64,000 bases of DNA from assembly GCA_964453335.1 (NCBI GenBank), contig CAYVOK010000005.1, forward strand, positions 62,001 to 126,000, given 5' to 3'. How positions within the stretch are numbered: position 1 is the first letter of the stretch; every line of letters begins with the position of its first letter. This document shows, in pieces, positions 55,328-64,000 of this stretch. The notes under the pieces were generated by a model. It searched no databases, was not told the DNA's origin, and saw only the letters and a list, made by a program, of their open reading frames with translations. The translations under genes were made by a program, and so were the position numbers. The stretch is from VGBO01 sp964453335. Lineage in GTDB: Bacteria > Actinomycetota > Acidimicrobiia > Acidimicrobiales > CAIXPF01.

Positions 55328-56965
55328 ATGGCTTACACATTACCTTTTACTTCAAGTGTGTTAGAACTAGGTGGAGGAAGCCAGCCTGTTTTTAGACCAA
55401 ATTTGGATGTAAGAGCAGCAGAAAATGTAGATATAGTTGCAAATTTTGAAGAAAAACTGCCGGTTGAAGACAATTCATGCGATAACATTTTTAGTAAATT
55501 TTGTATTGAACATATTTCATGGCGAAAATTAAAATTCTTTTTATCAGAAGTTTTTAGAATAACTAAAAATGGCGGCAAGGTAGTTTTCATAACTGCAAAT
55601 ACAGAAAATCAAATGAAATGGGTCTTAGAACATGAAGATTGGGATGATGATTGTTCCTGCATCATTTTTGGAGACCAAGATTATTCAGACAATACACATA
55701 AAAACAGTTTAAATCCTAGAAGAGCAATTAAGCTTTTTAGCGAAATAGGTTTTGAAAATATTACCATTTTACCTTTTGGAGAATTGAGTACAGATATGTT
55801 AATCGAAGCAAACAAGCCAGATAATATTCCAACAAAATCAGAAACAAGAAAATCCTTATTTGACAAACATTATTTTAATGGTGGTGGCAAGGTAGGCGGA
55901 TATGCCTATGAAGGATACTGGGATTATCCTGTACATTGGATCACTTTTGAAAAAATTATGGAACTTGAACCAAAGTCAGTATTAGAGGTAGGATGCGCCA
56001 GAGGATATATCTTAAAAAGATTAGAAGCTGCAGGCATTCCAGCAAAAGGTTTAGAAATTTCAAAACATTGCTGCCTAACAAGAGTAACTGATGCTGTTAT
56101 AGAATGGGATGTTTGTACATTCCCTTGGCCATTTAAAGATAAAGAATTTGATGTTTGCTATTCTATAGCAGTTATGGAACACATTCCTGATGAATTTATT
56201 CCAAAAGTACTTGCTGAAATAGATCGTGTAAGCAATCGTGGTATTCATGGAGTTGATTATGGAGAAAATGATGATGGATTTGACCAAACACACTGCTCTT
56301 TACATAGTGAAGAATGGTGGAATGAAAAAATGCCTTCAACACAAAAACCTGTAGACAAAGAGCTTATGGAAAAAGGAAGCCTATCTCTTTCAATTCCGTC
56401 TGGAGATGGGAAACTTAAATTAAACTTAGGCAGTTTTACTAATATGTTTCACAATGGTTGGATTAATATGGATATAGTTGGTCTACAAGGTTTTGCTCAG
56501 CAACACCAATATAAATTTTTACAGCACGATTTTAGGAATAGATTGCCATTCGAAGACAATCAAGTGGATTTAATTTATAGCAGTCATATGCTAGAGCATT
56601 TGACAAAAGAACAAGGGTTGTTGCTATTAAGAGAATGTTATAGAGTCATGAAACATGGCTCGGTTGCAAGATTATTAGTACCAGATGCTGAAAAATTAAT
56701 TAACATGTATAAAAATAATGAGCTTGGTTTATTTGATGAAATTAATGATGGCTGCGAAAAAACACCTTTTCAATCTGGTAAGCTCTGGGAACTTCTTTTC
56801 TCAGGACACAACATCGCTTATGATTTTGCAGCTTTAAAAATTATGGCAGAGGATGTTGGATTCAAAATCGAAAGAAAAAATTTCAACGAAGGCCATGTTC
56901 AAATATTACAAGAGACTATGGATTGCTTACCAGAAATTAGTTTGATAGTTGAAATGACCAAATAA
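55328..56965 (+). CDS. Triple methyltransferase-domain protein
   Basis: 545 aa with three consecutive methyltransferase-like domains. Domain 1 (1-170): VLELGGGS (11-18) and the HIS-x-FLSEVFRITKNGG region. Domain 2 (about 190-330): SVLEVGCARGY (217-227), EFDVCYSIAVMEHIPDEF. Domain 3 (about 360-545): KLNLGSFTN (364-372), VDLIYSSHMLEHL and LLRECYRVMKHGS. All resemble type 11 SAM enzymes; domain 3 has a weakened motif I and domain 1 a GGGS form. The three could methylate successive sugars, or one could be structural. AGGAG precedes the ATG. It is the last gene of the second glycan operon. Confidence 0.83.
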   Translation: MAYTLPFTSSVLELGGGSQPVFRPNLDVRAAENVDIVANFEEKLPVEDNSCDNIFSKFCIEHISWRKLKFFLSEVFRITKNGGKVVFITANTENQMKWVLEHEDWDDDCSCIIFGDQDYSDNTHKNSLNPRRAIKLFSEIGFENITILPFGELSTDMLIEANKPDNIPTKSETRKSLFDKHYFNGGGKVGGYAYEGYWDYPVHWITFEKIMELEPKSVLEVGCARGYILKRLEAAGIPAKGLEISKHCCLTRVTDAVIEWDVCTFPWPFKDKEFDVCYSIAVMEHIPDEFIPKVLAEIDRVSNRGIHGVDYGENDDGFDQTHCSLHSEEWWNEKMPSTQKPVDKELMEKGSLSLSIPSGDGKLKLNLGSFTNMFHNGWINMDIVGLQGFAQQHQYKFLQHDFRNRLPFEDNQVDLIYSSHMLEHLTKEQGLLLLRECYRVMKHGSVARLLVPDAEKLINMYKNNELGLFDEINDGCEKTPFQSGKLWELLFSGHNIAYDFAALKIMAEDVGFKIERKNFNEGHVQILQETMDCLPEISLIVEMTK

Positions 56966-56996
56966 TTTTAATTTTATCAGAAATTAAGCCTTTATT

Positions 56997-57004
56997 AATA
57001 AATA
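56997..57004 (+). promoter_or_regulatory. Late-promoter-like AATAAATA next to the giant adhesin start
   Basis: One mismatch from TATAAATA, ending 7 nt before the ATG at 57012; no Shine-Dalgarno. The arrangement mirrors the adhesin start at 3280 (6 nt). Confidence 0.35.
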
Positions 57005-57011
57005 TTTTATT

Positions 57012-60000
57012 ATGCTAGGCGAATACCCACAAATATCATTTCGAGTTCGACCAGAATTTGAAAATCTATATAATTATCCACTACCTGGTACTGATAGAGA
57101 TCTTCTATGGTACCAGTTGAAAAGTGCAACAGTTTGGATAGATTATGTACCATATTCTATGCAATATGGTGATGAATTTTCGCTTTACGGTTGGCAGGCT
57201 ATTGATGTTTACACAAGATATATTTTAGAAACTCCATATAGAGATAGAATTTTAGAATGGACTTATTTTGGCCATCCTATTGCATCGCCAACAACTGAGA
57301 GAATTATTTCTGAGACACCCCTTCCTTTCTGGAAAACTAATACGCCTTATAATTATAAAATTCCTACAAGCGGTGGGGTAGCACCGCTTACATGGTCTAT
57401 CGCATCTGGATTTTTGCCTCTAGGAATGTACCTAGATGAATCTACAGGTACAATTTATGGCACCCCAGTAGTAGCAGATTTGTATAGTTTTACAATTAAT
57501 GTTACAGACAGTTCTAAACCACCAGCCATAGACAGCAGACCGTATTTAATAAAAATTGCTGCGGGAATTATTACTCCAACAGTATATGAATTTCAAAAGA
57601 CTGGGATTCCATACTCAATTGGCGGGGGCGTAGTAGCTAAAGGCGGCTACGCAGACTCAATATCTTTCACACCTAAATATTCTATCACTAGCGAATCTTC
57701 AACTACTATAAAAGTAGGTGGAGTAACAGTATTTTCAGCAACTCATGATGCTGCATATAATGGTGAGTCATTTACATACACATACAATGGAAAACCATAT
57801 ACAGCAGTTTGGGGAACAACAAATAGTTTTGCTAATGTTCCTACAGCAATTATTAATTCTACTGGGGTAGCTCAAAATATACCTGGAAATATTGTTGCTA
57901 CCGGAATAGCATCAAATTCACTAAGTTATGATCCAATTAATACAACAACTGGTGTGCCTTCAACAACAACAGTAACAATAAACGGAAGTACGGTCCTTTC
58001 TTTATCACACGATGCTGTATACGATGGACAAACATTTACATTTGATTATTTCGGAATTCAATATACAGCAACATTTGGATCTACCAACTCATTCACTGGT
58101 CCACAACTAAGTTACACATTATCAACAACAGCCAGTCCAGAAAATGCCCCCGGCAATATAACTGCTACAGGATTCGCCACAAATTCCTTTACATATACAC
58201 CATCAGCTTTAACAATTGGTACTCCATCTACAACCGTAGTAAATATTGGTGGTGCAACAGCATTAACTTTAACTCATGATGCAATTTATAATGGTCAAAC
58301 ATTTACATTTGATTATTATGGTGCAACATATACAGCTACTTATGGAATAACAAATAATTTACCTGCCCAGCCAGTTACCTATGTAATACCAGTTACAGGA
58401 GTTGCTGGAACAGCGCCCGGAAATGTAACAGCTACTGGCATAGCAACAAATTCAATAACTTATACTCCAAATAATACAACAACAGGAACTCCATCAACAA
58501 CAACAGTTACAGTTGGTGGAGTTAGTGTATTAACATTAGCTACAGATGCAGTTTATAACGGACAAACCTTCACATTTAATTATGGCGGCACTACCTACAC
58601 AGGAACATTTGGAGCAGCAAATGCTTTCCCAGCAGTTGCAACTACTACCACACCACTTCCGACAACAGCAACCATAACAGCAACAGGAGTCCCACAAGCT
58701 ATACCTGGGAATATAACAGCTATAGGAATAGCTGGAGACAGCCTCACATATACCCCGAATAATACTGTTACTGGGGTCACTTCTAATACTACTGTTGTAA
58801 TCGGAAGCACAGTTGTGCTCGATCTCAGCCATGATGCTGTTTATAATGGTCAAAAATTTGTTTTTGAATATGGTGGAAACGTATACAATCCAACATTTGG
58901 AATTATTAATACCTATGCTGCCACCTCATTAGTAACAATTGCAAACACAGGCGTTCCACAATCTATTCCCGGCAATATTACTGCTACTGGCATAGCAACC
59001 AATACTTTAGAATACACTCCAACTACAAATACAACTGGAACTCCATCTTCTACAACAGTAACAATTAATGGCGCTACTGTTTTAAGTTTATCACATGATG
59101 CAATTTATAATGGAAAAACATTTACTTTTGACTATTTTGGTATTACATATACACCCACATTTGGAACATCTAATAGCTTTACTGGCCCAGATGTAACATA
59201 CACAATAGGCGCTACAGGGGTAGCAGAAACTGCACCAGGAGGAATTGTAGCTACTGGCATAGCTGGTAATTCTATAACATATACTCCAAATGCAATTCTA
59301 AATGGCACTACAAGCAATACAATTGTTAATATTGATGGTGTGCAAGTATTAAGCCTAGTTGAAGACACAGCTTATGATGGACAAACATTTACTTTCGATT
59401 ATTATGGTGCTACTTATACAGCTACATTTGGCACAACCAATAATTTGGCATCATCTCAAATAACTTTCCCAATAACTGCGACTGGAACTCCGCTTTCTGC
59501 TCCTGGAAACGTGACCGTGACTGGTACAACAGGAAGCGCTCTAACATACACTCCAACAAATACAACTACTGGAACTCCATCTTCTACAACAGTAATTGTA
59601 AATGGAGTTACAGTAGCAACATTAACTCATGATGCCATTTACAATGGCGATCCATTATATTATGAATATAATGGTGTTACTTACACTGGCACCTTTGGAA
59701 CTACCAATAATTTTGTTTCGCCTCCAACTACAACAACCCCAGCACAAACTTCGGTAACAATAGCACAAACTAATGTGCCCCAGCCCATTCCAGGAGGAAT
59801 AACAGCTACTGGTATTGCTGGAAGCACTTTGTCATATCCGCCAAATAATACAACAACTGGAGTTTCATCGGCTACAACAGTACTTGTTGGTGGTGTAGTA
59901 GTTTTAAGTTTAACACACGATGCTGTATATGATGGCCAAACATTTGATTTTGTTTATAATGGTGTTCTATATACGCCTACATTTGGATCAATAAATACTT

Positions 60001-63000
60001 ATCCGCCTCAGCCAACGACTACAACATCTACAACACCATCTGCTGGAACAACTACAACAGTTGCTCCAACTACATCTACTACAACAACTACAGTATCTCC
60101 TGCAACTACAACAACTACTACTACAATAGTTCCAACAACAACAACTACTACCACCGTTGCTCCAGTAACTACTACTACAACAACTACTATAGTTCCAACA
60201 ACTACAACAACTACAACTGTAGCTCCAACAACAACAACAACTACTACTATAGTTCCAACAACAACAAGCACTACTACAACAACTAGCACTACGACTACAA
60301 CTACTACAACTACTTTGCCACCAACATGTCTAACAGGAACTGAAGCTGTTACAATTACTGCTCCAAGTGGAACAAACGTATACACATTTGGAGGTTTATA
60401 TACATACTTTGGTGTCAACGATGGAGTTTATACATTTACGAATGTTCCAGTATCACATCCCATCGCATTCTTAAATGCTTTTGAACCAAATGTTTCTTAT
60501 ACTGGTACATCTTTAGAAGCTGTTGGATCTGCTCCTGATGGAAATACTTATAATTTCTACTCTGGAACTGTTACATTGACAATAACAGGTCCATTAAATG
60601 CATTATTAAGTTATGCATGCGTATATCATGGATACATGGGTGGACAAGATAATATTGCATACTATCCAGTTTGTGTATCTCCAACAACAACAACTACTAC
60701 AACCAGCACTACAACAACTACAACTACTACAACTACTACAACTACAACAACTACAACAACTACAACACCCGCTCCAACAACTACTACAACAACTACAACA
60801 CCCGCTCCAACAACTACAACTACAACTACAACTACAACAACTACTACTACAACTACTACAACACCTGCGCCAACTACGACAACAACTACTACTTCAACTA
60901 CCAGTACTACTACAACTACCACTACTAGCACAACAACAACTACTGAACCTCCATATTATGCGTTTGTAGCTGGCAAGTCCTTGTTTGGCGAAACTGGTTT
61001 AGGCAATACATCAAATGTTTATAGCCTAACTTATTTGCCATCTGATGGAACAGGATGGTTATTCGCCTCTAAAAATAATAATGGTAGTCATATGGCTGCA
61101 ATATCTGTTGCAGGCAATTTATACATGTGGGGCAGAAATGATAATGGACAACTTGGCGATAATACTACAATCAGTAGAAGCTCGCCAGTCCAGACTATTT
61201 TAGGCGGAAACACATGGTCTAAAGTATCTGGTGGATATGGACATACACTCGCTGTAAAGTCTGATGGCACTTTGTGGTCATGGGGATCAAATGGTTACGG
61301 ACAGACTGGTAACAATGAATCTGGAACTGATATTATTTCTCCAATACAAATAGGAATCGATACAACCTGGAGCTTAGTTTCTGCAGGTTATAGACATTCT
61401 GCTGCAATAAAAACAGATGGTTCTTTGTGGCTATGGGGTCGCAACCAAACAGGAGAACTTGCTACAGATAGCATTATAAGTGCATCAAGCCCAATACAAA
61501 GTGTATCTGCAACTCTTAATTGGAGTGACATAGCGGCTGGATATAAGAATACAATGGCTATTAAGACAGATGGAACTCTATGGGCATGGGGCGATAATAG
61601 TTATGGACAATTAGGCAACAATACTTTAATTAGTGTTTCTTCTCCAATTCAAATTGGAATTGGCAAGACATGGAAGAAAGTTGCTCCTACATTAAACTTT
61701 ACTATAGCAATAGCATCTGATAATACTTTGTGGTCTTGGGGTAACAATAGCTATGGACAGCTTGGAAATGGTTCTACAACAAATACTATTTCTCCATCTC
61801 AAATTGGAAGCGACTCATGGTCTGATATCGTAGCTGGATTTGATAGAAAAGCAGCAGCAATAAAATCTGATAGCACTGTTTGGGCTTGGGGTAGCAATGC
61901 TTCAGGTTTAGGAGATCATACTTCCATAGACAGAAGTTCTCCTGTTCAAATTTATGTCTATGATAAGATTGCAGAAAACCATTGGGTAAAACTAGGAAAT
62001 ACACAAGGAAATATATTTGTATTTGCCGATGTAATGCCAACAAGCACTACAACTACAACTACAACAACTACGCCAGCTCCCACTACAACTACTACAACTA
62101 CTACAACTACTACTACAACTACTACAACTACTACAACAAGCACAACTACAACAAGCACAACTACAACAAGCACAACTACAACATCTACAACAACTACCGC
62201 AGCTCCTGGCAATCTATTCTTATGGGGATGGAATGCATATGGTGAATTAGGTATTAATAATACAAATAATACAAGCTATCCAGTTCAAGAAATGACTAAT
62301 GGATATTGGAAATACTTGAATCAATCTGGCTACACAGGAACATTTGCTGGCATTAAATCAGACGGCACCTTATGGATGTGGGGAGCAAATACAGTTGGTA
62401 CAAATGGAGGATTATTAGGCGTTGGAGATGTAAATCACAGAAGCAGCCCGGTACAAACATTAGCTGGTGGAACTGATTGGAGTGTAATATCAACAGGTCT
62501 TAACCATGCTGCTGCAATAAAAACAAACGGAACTATTTGGACATGGGGATTTAACTCTGATGGACAATTAGGAAACAATGGAATTATTGCAACAAGCTCT
62601 CCAGCTCAACTTGGTTTAGACACAACATGGGCAAATGTATTAGTTGGAAATGCTAGTAGCATGGCAACAAAGACTGATGGAACTCTATGGATGTGGGGTA
62701 ATAATTCTTATGGAAATCTTGGATTGGGAGATACAATACACAGAAGTAGCCCAGTTCAAATTCCTGGAACATGGAATAATATTGCTCTGTCTTATAGATC
62801 ATCAAGCGCAATTAAGTCTGATGGTACATTATGGACATGGGGATCAAATAGCAGCAATGCTTTAGGAGATGGAACCTTAATTCACAGAAGTTCACCCGTT
62901 CAAACAGTAGCTGGCGGCACAAATTGGTCTAAAGTTACTTCTTCAAATGATTGTTTTGCAGCAATCAAAACAGATGGAACACTTTGGACTTGGGGCGGAA

Positions 63001-64000
63001 ATGGAAATGGACAGTTGGGAGATAATACAACTACAAATAAGAATTCTCCAATTCAAACCATAGCTGGTGGCACTAATTGGTCTAAAGTAGTAGGAAACTT
63101 ACAAGGATTTGCAGCAATTAAGTCCGATGGAACATTATGGACTTGGGGGTATGGAGGAACAGGAACAGCAGGAAGACTAAATATTTTAAATTATTCTTCT
63201 CCAATTCAGACTCTTGTTGCTGATACTCTTTGGTTAGAACTAGGCGCAAGTGCAAATATGTTTGCAGCTACTAGAAGTGGTCCGCTACCAACTACCACTC
63301 CTATGCCTACAACTACAACTACAACTACCACTACAACAACTACAACTACAACAACTACAACAACTACTACAACAACTCCTGCTCCTCTACCTGGCGGCGC
63401 TTTATGGACATGGGGATCTGCAGCTAACGGGTCATTGGGAGATGGAACTACAGTACATAGAAGCTCTCCTGTTCAAATTGATGCAAATAAAGTATGGTCA
63501 AGCGTTATACCAAGCTTGTCAAATCATGACATGGGTGTAATTAAGAACAACTATACATTATGGGTTTGGGGTAGAAACAACTTGGGCCAACTTGGAATAG
63601 GCTCTACAACAAATGCAACAGCTTTAACCTCAGTGCCCGGTTTGTGGTCAGAAGCTATGTTTGGATTCAATTACATGGTTGGAATCCAACTAAATGGCAC
63701 ACTATGGGCTTGCGGCGATTATCAATATGGCACTACATGTACCAATGTATTAACTAGCAGTCCTATTCAAATTGGACCAGATGCAACATGGTCTAAGATT
63801 TCTGCTGGTGGTAGCCATGTATGTGCAATTAAGACTGATGGAAGTCTATGGTCTTGGGGCTTGAATGGATTTGGACAGTTAGGACTAGGTGTATTAGGAA
63901 GTCGTCAAAGCCCAGTACAAGTTGGCTTAGATACAACTTGGAAAGCAGTAGCATGTCACTTAAACAATTCATTTGCAATTAAGAATGATGGAACGCTATG
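57012..64000 (+). CDS. Giant modular adhesin: Ig-like, nine repeats, cupredoxin-like, three RCC1 blocks (partial)
   Basis: At least 2329 codons in one frame from MLGEYPQISFRVRPEF, open at the right edge. Order by residue: unique N-terminus (1-95); a putative Ig (He_PIG) domain (about 99-177; PLTWSIASGFLPLGMYLD, TGTIYGTP); nine repeats of about 90 aa (227-995); Thr linker (1000-1103); cupredoxin-like domain (1105-1222); Thr linker (to 1312); RCC1 block 1 (1315-1673); Thr linker; RCC1 block 2 (1733-2087); Thr linker; RCC1 block 3 (2127 on, cut). Checked frame positions at 57012, 60609 and 63963 agree. The first two RCC1 blocks each hold about seven DGTLW-x-WG blades, i.e. whole propellers. No signal peptide. 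It is most likely a virion receptor-binding fibre, with propellers and linkers as on the minus-strand adhesins. Confidence 0.88.
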   Translation, partial: MLGEYPQISFRVRPEFENLYNYPLPGTDRDLLWYQLKSATVWIDYVPYSMQYGDEFSLYGWQAIDVYTRYILETPYRDRILEWTYFGHPIASPTTERIISETPLPFWKTNTPYNYKIPTSGGVAPLTWSIASGFLPLGMYLDESTGTIYGTPVVADLYSFTINVTDSSKPPAIDSRPYLIKIAAGIITPTVYEFQKTGIPYSIGGGVVAKGGYADSISFTPKYSITSESSTTIKVGGVTVFSATHDAAYNGESFTYTYNGKPYTAVWGTTNSFANVPTAIINSTGVAQNIPGNIVATGIASNSLSYDPINTTTGVPSTTTVTINGSTVLSLSHDAVYDGQTFTFDYFGIQYTATFGSTNSFTGPQLSYTLSTTASPENAPGNITATGFATNSFTYTPSALTIGTPSTTVVNIGGATALTLTHDAIYNGQTFTFDYYGATYTATYGITNNLPAQPVTYVIPVTGVAGTAPGNVTATGIATNSITYTPNNTTTGTPSTTTVTVGGVSVLTLATDAVYNGQTFTFNYGGTTYTGTFGAANAFPAVATTTTPLPTTATITATGVPQAIPGNITAIGIAGDSLTYTPNNTVTGVTSNTTVVIGSTVVLDLSHDAVYNGQKFVFEYGGNVYNPTFGIINTYAATSLVTIANTGVPQSIPGNITATGIATNTLEYTPTTNTTGTPSSTTVTINGATVLSLSHDAIYNGKTFTFDYFGITYTPTFGTSNSFTGPDVTYTIGATGVAETAPGGIVATGIAGNSITYTPNAILNGTTSNTIVNIDGVQVLSLVEDTAYDGQTFTFDYYGATYTATFGTTNNLASSQITFPITATGTPLSAPGNVTVTGTTGSALTYTPTNTTTGTPSSTTVIVNGVTVATLTHDAIYNGDPLYYEYNGVTYTGTFGTTNNFVSPPTTTTPAQTSVTIAQTNVPQPIPGGITATGIAGSTLSYPPNNTTTGVSSATTVLVGGVVVLSLTHDAVYDGQTFDFVYNGVLYTPTFGSINTYPPQPTTTTSTTPSAGTTTTVAPTTSTTTTTVSPATTTTTTTIVPTTTTTTTVAPVTTTTTTTIVPTTTTTTTVAPTTTTTTTIVPTTTSTTTTTSTTTTTTTTTLPPTCLTGTEAVTITAPSGTNVYTFGGLYTYFGVNDGVYTFTNVPVSHPIAFLNAFEPNVSYTGTSLEAVGSAPDGNTYNFYSGTVTLTITGPLNALLSYACVYHGYMGGQDNIAYYPVCVSPTTTTTTTSTTTTTTTTTTTTTTTTTTTTPAPTTTTTTTTPAPTTTTTTTTTTTTTTTTTTPAPTTTTTTTSTTSTTTTTTTSTTTTTEPPYYAFVAGKSLFGETGLGNTSNVYSLTYLPSDGTGWLFASKNNNGSHMAAISVAGNLYMWGRNDNGQLGDNTTISRSSPVQTILGGNTWSKVSGGYGHTLAVKSDGTLWSWGSNGYGQTGNNESGTDIISPIQIGIDTTWSLVSAGYRHSAAIKTDGSLWLWGRNQTGELATDSIISASSPIQSVSATLNWSDIAAGYKNTMAIKTDGTLWAWGDNSYGQLGNNTLISVSSPIQIGIGKTWKKVAPTLNFTIAIASDNTLWSWGNNSYGQLGNGSTTNTISPSQIGSDSWSDIVAGFDRKAAAIKSDSTVWAWGSNASGLGDHTSIDRSSPVQIYVYDKIAENHWVKLGNTQGNIFVFADVMPTSTTTTTTTTTPAPTTTTTTTTTTTTTTTTTTTSTTTTSTTTTSTTTTSTTTTAAPGNLFLWGWNAYGELGINNTNNTSYPVQEMTNGYWKYLNQSGYTGTFAGIKSDGTLWMWGANTVGTNGGLLGVGDVNHRSSPVQTLAGGTDWSVISTGLNHAAAIKTNGTIWTWGFNSDGQLGNNGIIATSSPAQLGLDTTWANVLVGNASSMATKTDGTLWMWGNNSYGNLGLGDTIHRSSPVQIPGTWNNIALSYRSSSAIKSDGTLWTWGSNSSNALGDGTLIHRSSPVQTVAGGTNWSKVTSSNDCFAAIKTDGTLWTWGGNGNGQLGDNTTTNKNSPIQTIAGGTNWSKVVGNLQGFAAIKSDGTLWTWGYGGTGTAGRLNILNYSSPIQTLVADTLWLELGASANMFAATRSGPLPTTTPMPTTTTTTTTTTTTTTTTTTTTTTTPAPLPGGALWTWGSAANGSLGDGTTVHRSSPVQIDANKVWSSVIPSLSNHDMGVIKNNYTLWVWGRNNLGQLGIGSTTNATALTSVPGLWSEAMFGFNYMVGIQLNGTLWACGDYQYGTTCTNVLTSSPIQIGPDATWSKISAGGSHVCAIKTDGSLWSWGLNGFGQLGLGVLGSRQSPVQVGLDTTWKAVACHLNNSFAIKNDGTL
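57690..60000 (+). repeat. Nine-copy ~90-residue coding repeat
   Basis: Each copy has S-x-T-T-V-x-(I/V)-x-G-x-x-V-L-x-L-(S/T)-HDA-(V/I)-Y-(N/D)-G-Q-x-F-x-F-x-Y and Y-T-x-T-F-G-x-x-N, with copies at about 57733, 57990, 58266, 58530, 58818, 59083, 59350, 59620 and 59908. Between copies is PGN(I/V)TATGIA-type sequence. The period is about 264-288 bp. The fold is not recognised; it looks all-beta. Confidence 0.88.
60013..60318 (+). repeat. Trinucleotide repeat coding a poly-Thr linker, first tract
   Basis: ACA/ACT codons with periodic GTT-GCT-CCA or ATA-GTT-CCA breaks, giving TTTTTVAPTTTTT and TTTTIVPTTTTT units. Further tracts of the same kind are at 60683-60943, 62039-62200 and 63286-63377, each at a domain boundary. 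Confidence 0.9.
60955..64000 (+). repeat. RCC1-type propeller repeats in three blocks
   Basis: Blocks at 60955-62035, 62209-63270 and 63390 onward. The unit is about 50 residues and centres on A-I-K-x-D-G-T-L-W-x-W-G-x-N-x-x-G-Q-L-G. About seven units are present in each of the first two blocks; at least four, with a fifth beginning, occur in the third before the edge. Confidence 0.92.

Noticed and set aside
60008..60931. Minus-strand poly-Val frames opposite the Thr linkers of the right adhesin
   Set aside because: They are complements of ACA/ACT codons and have no start signals.
1..64000. tRNA or other structured RNA genes
   Set aside because: Intergenic spaces are all short (none above about 150 bp), and no cloverleaf or conserved RNA was seen in them; only simple hairpins.

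Overview
The window looks like part of the late, structural and host-interaction region of a large tailed bacteriophage (Caudoviricetes), probably assembled from an environmental metagenome. The evidence is a series of very long, repeat-built fibre or adhesin genes that carry domains common at phage fibre ends, a phiEco32-like COOH-NH2 ligase, a small primase-polymerase, dense gene packing with 4-26 bp overlaps, AT-rich DNA, strong Shine-Dalgarno sequences and simple hairpin terminators. No ribosomal, metabolic-core, tRNA, transposase or reverse transcriptase genes were seen. Two 100-N scaffold gaps (519-618 and 21155-21254) lie inside repetitive coding sequence and both break the true reading frame. 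The host cannot be named from the sequence.

Layout. 1-5.5 kb (minus strand): two adhesins that share an N-terminal domain, one with Thr/Ser mucin-like linkers and one with a Ser-Pro linker and a propeller-like C-terminus. 5.5-12.4 kb: small genes on both strands, including an amidoligase, a prim-pol, an acidic protein, several small unknowns and a coiled-coil glycosyltransferase. 12.5-22.9 kb (plus): a small structural protein and three fibres built mainly from five-residue repeats, closed by a strong terminator. 22.9-33.9 kb: a glycan-chemistry block holding a GT2, a five-gene plus-strand operon (possible cupin-fold protein, CxxCxxCC protein, DXD sugar transferase, methyltransferase-like protein, UDP-GlcNAc 2-epimerase), an eight-gene minus-strand operon (methyltransferase, two TPR/GT9-like proteins, TPR protein, sulfotransferase, two GT25-like proteins) and an SDR sugar epimerase. 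33.9-51.5 kb (plus): a LamG/F5-8C/Gly-rich adhesin, two giant fibres of 2035 and 2772 aa, and a small Pro-rich Cys protein. 51.5-57 kb (plus): a second glycan block with a sulfotransferase, a CxxCxxCC protein, a GT2, two GT4 and a triple-methyltransferase protein. 57 kb to the right edge: a giant open adhesin of at least 2329 codons with a putative Ig domain, nine ~90-aa repeats, a cupredoxin-like domain and three RCC1 propeller blocks joined by poly-Thr linkers.

How it fits together (inference). About half of the window encodes virion fibres. Between them sit roughly ten sugar transferases, two sulfotransferases, several methyltransferase domains and two nucleotide-sugar enzymes. This could be a phage-encoded system that glycosylates and then sulfates or methylates the phage's own Thr/Ser-rich fibre linkers, or one that remodels the host surface glycan during infection. 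The sequence alone does not decide between these.
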